DNA of 9,079 bases, taken from positions 1 to 9,079 of the forward strand of contig JASBUM010000266.1 in NCBI GenBank assembly GCA_030147905.1, read 5' to 3'. The notes beneath the pieces are model-generated. The model ran no database searches and was not told the DNA's origin. It saw nothing but the letters and a program-made list of their open reading frames with translations. This DNA comes from Acidimangrovimonas sp. GTDB taxonomy: Bacteria > Pseudomonadota > Alphaproteobacteria > Rhodobacterales > Rhodobacteraceae. Positions 1 to 7,244 of this stretch are shown piece after piece (position 1 is the stretch's first letter; every line of letters begins with the position of its first letter). The position numbers and the translations under genes are program-made.

Positions 1-697
1 CGAGGAGGCCAGCTTCTTCGTGCTGTGTGACGGCGAGACGGTGCTGCCCGTCGGCACCGCGCAGGATCACAAGCGCGTGGGCGAGGGCGACACCGGCCCG
101 AACACCGGCGGCATGGGCACCTATTCACCGGCCCCGGTCCTGACGGATTCGATCGCGCAGCAGGCGCTCGACGAGATCATCCGGCCCACGGTTCGCGAAC
201 TCGCGCGTCGGGGCACGCCCTATCGCGGCGTTCTTTATGCCGGGCTGATGATCGCCGAGGGGCGCGCGCGGCTGGTGGAATACAATGTCCGCTTCGGCGA
301 CCCCGAGGCGCAGGTGCTGATGATGCGGCTGGGAGCGCAGGCGCTGGATCTGATGCTGGCCTGCGCCAAGGGCCAGCTGGCCGAGGCCCGGGTCCAATGG
401 GCCGAGGACCACGCGATCACCGTGGTAATGGCCGCCCGCGGCTACCCCGGGGCCTATGCCAAGGGCAGCGTGATCGGCGGGCTCGACAACCTCGGCAAGG
501 ACAGCCACAACATGATCTTCCATGCCGGGACCGAGCGGCGCGAAGGGCGTTTCCACGCCTCCGGCGGGCGCGTTCTGAACGTTACCGCGCGCGGCGCGAC
601 CCTGGCGGAGGCGCGCGAGCGCGCATATGCGATGGTCGACCGGATCGAATGGCCCGAAGGGTTCTGCCGCCGCGATATCGGCTGGCGGGCGCTATAG
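1..697 (+). CDS. purD: Phosphoribosylamine-glycine ligase (GAR synthetase), C-terminal part, 5' end outside window
   Basis: PurD joins glycine to 5-phosphoribosylamine with ATP, the second step of purine synthesis, in the cytoplasm. The frame is open from base 2 and gives 231 residues ending at TAG 695-697, so roughly the first 45% of a usual protein of about 420 residues is missing. Seen in order: the ATP-grasp stretch AQDHKRVGEGDTGPNTGGMG, then GVLYAGLMI, the metal-binding strand EYNVRFGDPEAQ, and the PurD C-terminal domain beginning near HAITVVMAARGYPGAYAKG. These are family-typical and intact, with no frameshift. The gene converges on the FG-GAP gene. A weak 5-bp hairpin (697-701 with 707-711) overlaps the stop codon and has no T-run, so it is at best a poor terminator. 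Identification is secure. Confidence 0.97.
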   Translation, partial: EEASFFVLCDGETVLPVGTAQDHKRVGEGDTGPNTGGMGTYSPAPVLTDSIAQQALDEIIRPTVRELARRGTPYRGVLYAGLMIAEGRARLVEYNVRFGDPEAQVLMMRLGAQALDLMLACAKGQLAEARVQWAEDHAITVVMAARGYPGAYAKGSVIGGLDNLGKDSHNMIFHAGTERREGRFHASGGRVLNVTARGATLAEARERAYAMVDRIEWPEGFCRRDIGWRAL

Positions 698-1006
698 GGC
701 GCAAGACGCCCCTGCCCCTCCCTCCGCGTCCGCCATGACGCGCGCCGGTGGCGGCGCCTGATCGATTGCGACCGCGCGGGGGGGGGCCATTGCCCCGCCG
801 CCGCGGCGCGCGATTTCCGGTCGGGGTCCGCAGGCCGCCTCCGATCCGTCGCAGTCCGATCCGTCGCAGTCCGATCCGCCTTCGTTCTGCCGCAGTCCGT
901 TCCGTTGCAGTCCGTTCCGCCGCAGTCCGTTCCGTTGCAGTCGGTTCCGCCGCAGGCTCTTCCCGGTCACCGGCCATCCCGTGGGCGGGGTCGGACCCGC
1001 GCGCGT
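698..1006. other. Non-coding gap between convergent genes
   Basis: This 309-bp stretch separates the purD stop from the FG-GAP gene stop. It holds an uninterrupted run of nine Gs (778-786) and the 15-bp tandem array described separately. The overlapping ORFs consist largely of low-complexity R/P/G or RNG-type repeats with no family resemblance and no convincing start, so I see no gene here. No hairpin with a T-run is present to terminate either flanking gene. Confidence 0.7.
841..956. repeat. Degenerate 15-bp tandem repeat array
   Basis: Seven full 15-bp units and one partial unit lie head to tail. Two identical units CCGATCCGTCGCAGT (841-855, 856-870) come first, then an 11-bp partial unit (871-881). 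A variant unit follows (882-896), then CCGTTCCGTTGCAGT (897-911), CCGTTCCGCCGCAGT (912-926), CCGTTCCGTTGCAGT again (927-941), and a last variant differing from the second type at both ends (942-956). The alternation in 897-956 gives a 30-bp higher-order period. No unit contains a stop in the frames that read through it, so spurious ORFs cover the array on both strands. It lies between the convergent ends of purD and the FG-GAP gene. Function is unknown; slipped-strand expansion is the simplest origin. Confidence 0.9.
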
Positions 1007-1761
1007 TCAGTGCCCGCAGGCCAGCGCGCGGGCAAAGCTCTGGCGATCGCGGTAGGGGCCTATGGCCCGCGCGCGCAGCTGTCCCTGCGCCAGCCGTACC
1101 GCCATTACCTGTCGCCAGTCACCCGAGGCGAGGATGATCTCGGGCATGCCCGAACAGCGGCGGATACCCCCACCGATGGTCGATTCACCGATCCGGTGGT
1201 TGGTCAGCCCCAGCATTCGCGCCACCGGCACGATACGCCCACCGACAAATCGCCAGACCCGCAGGATTTTCGTCAGGTGCGGTTTTTCGACATAGGCGAC
1301 CTCGACCCGGCCATCGCCGTCCAGATCGGCCGCCCCCAGAGGCGCCAGCCAACGGTGGGTCCGCCCCAGAAACGGCGTCGCCGCGATCAGGCCGCCCGCC
1401 CCGTAGACCGACAGCCGCGCGCCGGCGCTCAGGCTGGTCTCGACCGTGATCACCTCGGGCCGGCCATCGCCGTCCAGATCGGCAAGCCGCGGTGCGACAT
1501 CCTCGAAGACGCGCGACGTGGGCAGGACGATCCGCCGACGCGTGCCATCCGCAAGGGTCAGCTCCAGCGCGCCGTATTCGATCGCGTCGCCAAGGATGGC
1601 GTGGTCATAGCGGGTGGTGGGCGCGACATAGCGCGCGGCCGTGATGGCAGCCGCCGCCGGATCCGCCGGCGCGGCCGTGGCTGCATCCCTCGCCCCGCCG
1701 GGCAAGAGCAGGGCCGCCACCAGTGCCGCGATCAGCGCCGGTGCCCGCCCCCGCCGGGTCA

Positions 1762-1762
<1 letters not shown>
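1007..1762 (-). CDS. Exported FG-GAP/VCBS-repeat-like protein, function unknown
   Basis: This 251-residue protein starts with a basic n-region (MTRRGR) and a hydrophobic core (ALIAALVAALLL), followed by Ala-rich sequence, as expected for a Sec signal peptide and periplasmic location. Two calcium-loop-type motifs DLDGDG occur at residues 95-100 and 146-151, each followed by a strand (RPEVITVE, RVEVAYVE). This is the pattern of FG-GAP/VCBS beta-propeller repeats. Only two clear motifs are present, so it would be part of a propeller or need partners. A Cys pair (Cys203, Cys249) could form a disulfide. Its ATG (1762-1760) overlaps the ferredoxin stop by one base (TGATG), so translation is probably coupled. 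The role is unknown; ligand or metal binding in the envelope is an inference. Confidence 0.85.
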
Positions 1763-2984
<1,222 letters not shown>

Positions 2985-3171
2985 GACGCCACGGCGATAT
3001 GCGCGGCAGGTCCGACGCCTGCGGCACAGGGCCGGGCCATGGGGGCGCGTCCGGAGGACCAAGGGGCCGGCCCCGGCGGCGCAGGGTTGCCGCGGATGGC
3101 CCCGGCATTTCCCACCATTCACCATCGACAGCCGGGGGGACAGCCGGTCGCGCGGCGCAGGCGGCGCAAGA

Positions 3172-3185
3172 TCACGCTATCGTGA
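3172..3185. promoter_or_regulatory. Possible operator: 14-bp inverted repeat with an extra half-site
   Basis: TCACG and CGTGA arms are separated by CTAT at 3172-3185, and a further CGTGA occurs at 3203-3207, 22 bases (about two helical turns) from the first. It lies about 100 bp upstream of the phosphoesterase start, a plausible site for a regulator. No regulator gene is in the window and the motif does not match a site I can name, so this is only a candidate. Confidence 0.3.
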
Positions 3186-3254
3186 GGGTGCAGCGTCATC
3201 TTCGTGATACAGGATCAGGGGAAGTCAAAGGGGCCGCTGGCCCGCATTTCCCGG

Positions 3255-3279
3255 CCATCGGCTGAATTCAGCGATGGAG
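3255..3279 (+). promoter_or_regulatory. Potential hairpin overlapping the Shine-Dalgarno of the phosphoesterase
   Basis: The arms CCATC (3255-3259) and GATGG (3273-3277) pair fully. Inside them, after one bulged G at 3260, GCTG (3261-3264) pairs with CAGC (3269-3272) around an AATT loop: nine pairs in all. The Shine-Dalgarno GGAG (3276-3279) lies seven bases before ATG 3287, and its first two Gs are in the 3' arm. In RNA this could dampen initiation. The pairing is seen directly; the regulatory effect is inference. Confidence 0.4.
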
Positions 3280-3286
3280 TTGACCC

Positions 3287-4906
3287 ATGCCCAGACCGAT
3301 TCTTCCCCTCGCCGCCGCGCTTGTCGCGGGGGTGGCGCTGCCGGCGATCAGCGCCGGCACCAGTGACACCGCCGTCAATACCGCGACACCGATCAAGCAT
3401 CTGGTGGTGATCTTTCAGGAAAACGTCTCCTTCGACCATTATTTCGCGACCTACCCCAAGGCCGCGAATCCGGCCGGTGTGCCGGCGTTTCATGCCGCGA
3501 CCGATACCCCCGGCGCGATCGACACGCTGGCCTCCGCGGGACTTCTGAAGACCAATGCCAACCGCAGCAAGGCCGATCCGTCGAAACCCGCGCTGCCCTT
3601 CCGGCTGACCCGCGCGCAGGCAGCGACCGCCGACCAGGACCATGGCTATACCGCCGAGCAGGCGGCCTTCGATGGCGGCAAGATGGACCGGTTTCCCGCC
3701 AACACCGGCCGCGGCAGCAAGGACGGACAGGGTGCCTTCGGCTCCCCCGACCTGGTGATGGGCTATTACGACGGCAACACCGTCACCGCGCTGTGGAACT
3801 ACGCCCAGCATTACGCGATGAACGACAATGCCTTCTCCACCACCTTCGGCCCCTCGACGCCGGGCGCGATCAACCTGATCTCGGGGCAGACCAACGGCGT
3901 CGCGCTGCCGCCGGGCTACAAGCTGGCCAAGGACGGCACCTACGACAAGGGCCGGGTCGTGCCCGACGGCAACGGCGGCTGGACGATGATCTCGGATCTC
4001 GATCCCACCGGCGATGTCTGCTCGCACGGGCAGACGGCGCTGATGACGGGGCGCAACATCGGCGATCTGCTGAACGCACGCCGCGTCACCTGGGGCTGGT
4101 TCGAGGGCGGCTTCGATCTTTCGGCCACCAATGCCAACGGCACCACCGGCTGCACGCGCAGTTCGACCTCGGCCGTGACCAAGGTGAAGCTGCCCGACTA
4201 CATCCCCCACCACGAGCCCTTCCAGTACTATCCCTCGACCGCCAACCCCAAGCACCTGCGCCCCTCTTCGGTGTCGGCGATCGGCACCAGCCACGACGGC
4301 GGCGCCAATCACCAGTACGACATCACCGATTTCTATGCGGCGCTGAAGGCGGGGAACCTGCCAGCGGTCTCCTTCGTCAAGGCGGCGGCCTATCAGGACG
4401 GGCATGCGGGCTATTCCGATCCGCTCGACGGGCAGGCCTTCATCGTCAAGGTCATCAACGCGCTGCAGGCCTCGCCGGACTGGAAGAACACCGCCGTGGT
4501 CATCACCTACGACGATTCCGACGGCTGGTATGACCATGCTTCGGCCGTGGTGAACCCTTCGGCGATCCCGGTGAAGGGCTATGACGTCCTGAACGGGGAC
4601 CGTTGCGCCAAGGGCACGGCGCTTCCGGGCGTCGACGGCAAGCCCGCGCAGGGCCGCTGCGGCTACGGCACGCGGATCCCGATGCTGGTGGTCTCGCCCT
4701 GGACGAAGGTCAACTACGTCGACCACACGCTGGTCGATCAAAGCTCCGTCACGCGCTTCATCGAGGACAACTGGCTGGCCGGCCAGCGCCTTGGCCAAGG
4801 TTCCTTCGACGCCATCGCGGGCTCTCTCGACGGGATGTTCGACTGGTCCCGGCCGGCGGCAGCGAAACTCCCGCTCGACCCGCAGAGCGGCAACGCGAAG
4901 ATGTGA
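3287..4906 (+). CDS. Secreted phosphoesterase, acid phosphatase (AcpA)/phospholipase C family
   Basis: This 539-residue protein starts with a Sec signal peptide (MPRPILPLAAALVAGVALPAI, likely cleaved after ISA at residue 23). The family hallmarks are present: HLVVIFQENVSFDHYFATYP near residues 38-57 (metal ligands Glu45 and Asn46 by analogy), the nucleophile region FGPSTPGAINLISGQ around residues 187-201 (Ser190/Thr191), HHEPFQYY (308-315), and TYDDSDGWYDH (407-417) with the Asp pair. SPWTKVNYVDHTLVDQSSVTRFIEDNW follows near the end. Families with this fold hydrolyse phosphomonoesters or phospholipids; which one this acts on cannot be told from sequence. AcpA-type enzymes are the closest match in length and motifs. 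It acts outside the inner membrane and could release phosphate from organic sources. It is monocistronic: 302 bp of non-coding sequence lies before it and two hairpins after it. I saw no clear Pho box. Confidence 0.9.
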   Translation: MPRPILPLAAALVAGVALPAISAGTSDTAVNTATPIKHLVVIFQENVSFDHYFATYPKAANPAGVPAFHAATDTPGAIDTLASAGLLKTNANRSKADPSKPALPFRLTRAQAATADQDHGYTAEQAAFDGGKMDRFPANTGRGSKDGQGAFGSPDLVMGYYDGNTVTALWNYAQHYAMNDNAFSTTFGPSTPGAINLISGQTNGVALPPGYKLAKDGTYDKGRVVPDGNGGWTMISDLDPTGDVCSHGQTALMTGRNIGDLLNARRVTWGWFEGGFDLSATNANGTTGCTRSSTSAVTKVKLPDYIPHHEPFQYYPSTANPKHLRPSSVSAIGTSHDGGANHQYDITDFYAALKAGNLPAVSFVKAAAYQDGHAGYSDPLDGQAFIVKVINALQASPDWKNTAVVITYDDSDGWYDHASAVVNPSAIPVKGYDVLNGDRCAKGTALPGVDGKPAQGRCGYGTRIPMLVVSPWTKVNYVDHTLVDQSSVTRFIEDNWLAGQRLGQGSFDAIAGSLDGMFDWSRPAAAKLPLDPQSGNAKM

Positions 4907-4928
4907 CGCGCCCGGCGTGCCGGACCCG

Positions 4929-4957
4929 GCGGGCGCGGACCGTCACCCCGCGCCCGC
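4929..4957 (+). terminator. GC-rich hairpin after the phosphoesterase gene
   Basis: A perfect 10-bp inverted repeat, GCGGGCGCGG (4929-4938) and CCGCGCCCGC (4948-4957), encloses a 9-base loop and starts 22 bases after the stop codon. There is no T-run beyond it, as is common for terminators in very GC-rich genomes. It could instead protect the 3' end of the mRNA. Confidence 0.5.
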
Positions 4958-4977
4958 AGCACGCCTTTCGCTCCACT

Positions 4978-5000
4978 CGGGCGCCCCCCGCGGGCGCCCG
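4978..5000 (+). terminator. Second GC-rich hairpin between phosphoesterase and SDR genes
   Basis: CGGGCGCCC (4978-4986) and GGGCGCCCG (4992-5000) form a perfect 9-bp stem with a 5-base loop, 20 bases after the first hairpin. Again no T-run follows. It ends just before the candidate promoter of the SDR-kynU operon, so the two hairpins would insulate that operon from upstream transcription. Confidence 0.45.
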
Positions 5001-5014
5001 TGTCACCTTGCCGA

Positions 5015-5042
5015 TTGACCCGCCCGCCCCAGCCGCTAACGT
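5015..5042 (+). promoter_or_regulatory. Candidate sigma-70-type promoter of the SDR-kynU operon
   Basis: TTGACC (5015-5020) is a good -35 match. Sixteen bases later TAACGT (5037-5042) is a weak -10 match (three of six). Alphaproteobacterial housekeeping promoters often keep a strong TTGAC and a degenerate -10. Transcription would start near 5049, giving a leader of about 22 bases that carries the strong GGAGGAGG ribosome-binding site at 5057-5064. Confidence 0.4.
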
Positions 5043-5070
5043 CGCCGCGACAGGATGGAGGAGGCGACGG

Positions 5071-5826
5071 ATGAGCTTGAACGGCAGACACGCGCTCGTC
5101 ACCGGCGGCGGCACCGGGATCGGACTTGCCATCGCGCGGGCGCTGGCCGGGGCCGGGGCGCAGGTGACCATAACCGGCCGGCGCGCGGGCGTTCTGGAAA
5201 AGGCGGGCGACATCCACGGGCTCAACCCGGTGATGATGGACGTGACGGACGAATCCTCTGTCGTCGCGGCCGTCCAGCAGGCCAGCCGCAAGCATGGACC
5301 GATCACGATCTGCGTGGCCAACGCCGGCATCGCCGAGGGCCGCGCCGTGCACAAGACCGAACTGGCCTTCTGGCGCCGGATCATGACCACCAACCTAGAC
5401 GGCGCATTCCTGACGATCCGCGAATGCCTGGGCGGCATGCGCGCCGAAGGCTGGGGCCGGGTGATCGCGGTCTCCTCGGTCGCGGGGGTGCGGGGACTGA
5501 AAGGCGCAGCCGCCTATACCGCATCCAAGCATGGCCTGGTCGGGCTGGTGCGCGCCCTCTCCGAGGATTACCTCGGCACCGCCATCACCTGCAACGCGCT
5601 CTGCCCGGGCTATGTGGACACCGAGATCGTGCTGCAAAATGTCGAGACCATCACCAAGCGCACCGGGGTCAGCCGCGACGAGGCGATGGAAATCATGGTC
5701 GGCGCCAACCGCCACGGCCGCCTGATCGCCCCCGAGGAGGTCGCCGCGGCCGCGCTCTGGCTTTGCCAGGACGCAGCCCAAAGCGTCAACGGACAGGCGA
5801 TCGAGATCTCCGGCGGTCAGTTCTGA
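5071..5826 (+). CDS. Short-chain dehydrogenase/reductase (SDR), probably NADP(H)-dependent
   Basis: This 251-residue classical SDR is of normal length. Seen: the nucleotide-binding TGGGTGIG (11-18), Asp57, NAG (84-86), and the catalytic tetrad Asn108, Ser136, Tyr149 and Lys153 (YTASK). PG at 179-180 precedes the substrate loop, and the C-terminal NGQAIEISGGQ is typical. Arg37-Arg38 at the end of the second strand, with no acidic residue there, suggests NADP(H) preference. ATG 5071 is preceded by GGAGGAGG at 5057-5064 and gives the standard MSLNGRHALVTGG start. kynU follows 32 bases after the stop, so the two are very likely co-transcribed. The substrate is unknown. Family resemblance is to 3-hydroxyacyl or 3-hydroxybutyrate dehydrogenase-like SDRs. 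A role downstream of kynurenine, for example in aminobenzoyl-CoA breakdown, is only inferred from linkage. Confidence 0.92.
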   Translation: MSLNGRHALVTGGGTGIGLAIARALAGAGAQVTITGRRAGVLEKAGDIHGLNPVMMDVTDESSVVAAVQQASRKHGPITICVANAGIAEGRAVHKTELAFWRRIMTTNLDGAFLTIRECLGGMRAEGWGRVIAVSSVAGVRGLKGAAAYTASKHGLVGLVRALSEDYLGTAITCNALCPGYVDTEIVLQNVETITKRTGVSRDEAMEIMVGANRHGRLIAPEEVAAAALWLCQDAAQSVNGQAIEISGGQF

Positions 5827-5858
5827 ACCCGCCGATCGCCGTGCAAGAGGACGAACCA

Positions 5859-7052
5859 ATGACCGATTTCGCCCGCACCAGGGCCTTCTTCGATCTGCCC
5901 CGGGCAGTGACCTATCTCGACGGCAATTCCCTCGGTCCGCTGCCGCGAACGGCCGCCGCGCGTCTGGACACCACCTTGCGCGAGGAGTGGGGCGGCATGC
6001 TCATCACCGCGTGGAATCGCGCCGGCTGGATGGAGGCGCCGCGCCGCATCGGCGACCGCATCGCCCGCCTGATCGGCGCGGAAACGGGCAGCGTGGTGAT
6101 GGGCGACACGCTCTCGATCAAGGTCTATCAGGCGCTCGCCGCCGCGCTCGCGCTGCGCCCGGACCGGCGGGTGGTGCTTTCGGACAGCGGAAACTTTCCG
6201 TCCGATCTCTATGTGGCGCAGGGACTCCTGGGGATGCTGGGCGCGGGCTACGAACTGCGCGTCGTGGCCCCCGAAGACGTGGCCGGGGCCATCGACGACA
6301 CCGTGGCGGCGACGCTTCTGACGGAGGTCGACTACCGTACCGGACGGCGCCACGACATGGCGCATCTGACGGCGCGCGCCCATGACGAGGGCGCGGTCAC
6401 GATATGGGATCTCGCGCATTCGGCCGGCGCGCTTCCGGTCGCGCTCGCCGAATGCGGTGCCGATTTCGCGGTCGGATGCACCTACAAGTTTCTCAACGGC
6501 GGGCCGGGCGCGCCGGCCTTCATCTATGTGGCACCCCGCCACGCCGAACAGGCCCGCCCCGCGCTCTCGGGCTGGCTCGGCCACGAGGCGCCCTTCGCCT
6601 TCGATCCCGATTACCGCCCCGGCGCCGGGATCGAGCGCATGCGCGTCGGCACGCCCCCGATCCTGCAACTCGCCACGCTCGACGCCGCACTCGACGTCTG
6701 GGATTTCGCCGACATTGTCGCGGTCCGCACCCGTGCCGTCGAACTGTCGCAGCAATTCATCGCGGCCGTCGAATCGCGGTGCCCCGAACTCCAACTCGCC
6801 AGCCCGCGCGACCCGCAGGCGCGCGGCAGTCAGGTCAGTTTCCGCCACCCCGAAGGCTATGCGATCATGCAGGCGCTCATCGACCGGGGCGTCATCGGCG
6901 ATTTCCGCGCCCCCGACATCCTGCGCTTCGGCATCACGCCGCTCTACATAGACGCCGCCGATATCGCGCGTGCGGCCGAGGTCCTTGCCTCCGTCATGGC
7001 CGAACGCCTCTGGGACCGGCCCGCCTATCGCCGCCGTGCGGCCGTGACCTGA
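5859..7052 (+). CDS. kynU: Kynureninase
   Basis: This PLP enzyme cleaves L-kynurenine to anthranilate and L-alanine in cytoplasmic tryptophan breakdown. The 397 residues are within the usual range. Seen: the N-terminal TYLDGNSLGPLP (18-29), SDSGNFPSDLYVAQG (108-122), the PLP-contacting WDLAHSAGALP (183-193), and the Schiff-base lysine Lys210 in CTYKFLNGGPGAP. GWLGHEAPFAFD, MRVGTPPILQL and a C-terminal GDFRAPDILRFGITPLY complete the family pattern. No key residue is missing. ATG 5859 is chosen because it follows AAGAGG (5845-5850) at eight bases and starts the conserved MTDFARTRAFFDLP; the frame is open upstream but that part overlaps the SDR gene. Tryptophan dioxygenase and formamidase are not in the window. 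The gene ends an operon and is followed by a hairpin element. Confidence 0.97.
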   Translation: MTDFARTRAFFDLPRAVTYLDGNSLGPLPRTAAARLDTTLREEWGGMLITAWNRAGWMEAPRRIGDRIARLIGAETGSVVMGDTLSIKVYQALAAALALRPDRRVVLSDSGNFPSDLYVAQGLLGMLGAGYELRVVAPEDVAGAIDDTVAATLLTEVDYRTGRRHDMAHLTARAHDEGAVTIWDLAHSAGALPVALAECGADFAVGCTYKFLNGGPGAPAFIYVAPRHAEQARPALSGWLGHEAPFAFDPDYRPGAGIERMRVGTPPILQLATLDAALDVWDFADIVAVRTRAVELSQQFIAAVESRCPELQLASPRDPQARGSQVSFRHPEGYAIMQALIDRGVIGDFRAPDILRFGITPLYIDAADIARAAEVLASVMAERLWDRPAYRRRAAVT

Positions 7053-7125
7053 CGCCGGCCGTGACCCGGCACCGTCACGCCCCCGACGACACCCCGGGCC
7101 CGCCCGGCCAAAACCATCCCCGCCA

Positions 7126-7178
7126 CATCTTTCGTTGGCAAATATCCTCGGGGGGACCGGGGGGCAGACAGCCCCCCG
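7126..7178. terminator. Hairpin element between convergent kynU and lyxose isomerase genes
   Basis: A perfect 7-bp stem, GGGGGGC (7159-7165) and GCCCCCC (7171-7177), encloses the loop AGACA. It is preceded by an AT-richer stretch (GGCAAATATCCTCG, 7137-7150) that stands out in this GC-rich gap. Read on the minus strand, the hairpin is followed by GAGGATATTTG. The position between converging stop codons (7052 and 7245) suits a terminator acting in both directions. From memory, similar hairpin-plus-ATATTT elements recur between genes in Rhodobacterales; I could not check this here. A weaker CCGGG/CCCGG stem lies at 7094-7107. Confidence 0.5.
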
Positions 7179-7244
7179 CCACCGGAGGGTCCGCGCGATG
7201 CCGGGCCCTGTGCATCGCGACCTGCGTCCGGCGTCGCGCGCGGC

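Larger units (their letters stand above)
2985..3286. other. Intergenic region with several dyads upstream of the phosphoesterase
   Basis: This 302-bp stretch has no credible gene. It holds a perfect 12-bp palindrome GGGGCCGGCCCC (3063-3074), an inverted repeat TCACG/CGTGA (3172-3185), a short hairpin GGGCC-GCT-GGCCC (3231-3243) and a palindrome next to the ribosome-binding site (3261-3272). I did not find a convincing -35/-10 pair. The phosphoesterase promoter is presumably within the AT-richer stretch 3165-3230. Overlapping ORFs on both strands are low-complexity shadows. Confidence 0.6.

Noticed and set aside
692..970. Minus-strand frame with RNGLQ/RNGLR repeats, a possible pentapeptide-repeat protein
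   Set aside because: The repeats follow directly from the 15-bp DNA array. The central hydrophobic spacing of true pentapeptide-repeat proteins is not kept outside the array, and no ribosome-binding site was seen.
3190..3212. Possible Pho box upstream of the phosphoesterase
   Set aside because: GCGTCAT and GTGATAC are 11 bases apart, like Pho-box repeats, but the second copy departs too far from the CTGTCAT-type consensus to claim it.
3215..4798. 527-codon open frame antisense to the phosphoesterase gene
   Set aside because: It is entirely opposite a gene with clear family motifs and a signal peptide. Its translation is Val/Arg/Gly-rich without recognisable motifs, as expected for a shadow frame in GC-rich DNA.
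5817..6848. 343-codon frame antisense to kynU
   Set aside because: kynU has complete catalytic motifs on the other strand; the antisense frame has no family resemblance.
5859..7052. Alternative reading of kynU as a cysteine desulfurase or other class V aminotransferase
   Set aside because: The LDGNSLGPLP, WDLAHSAGALP and YKFLNGGPG motifs together are specific to kynureninase.
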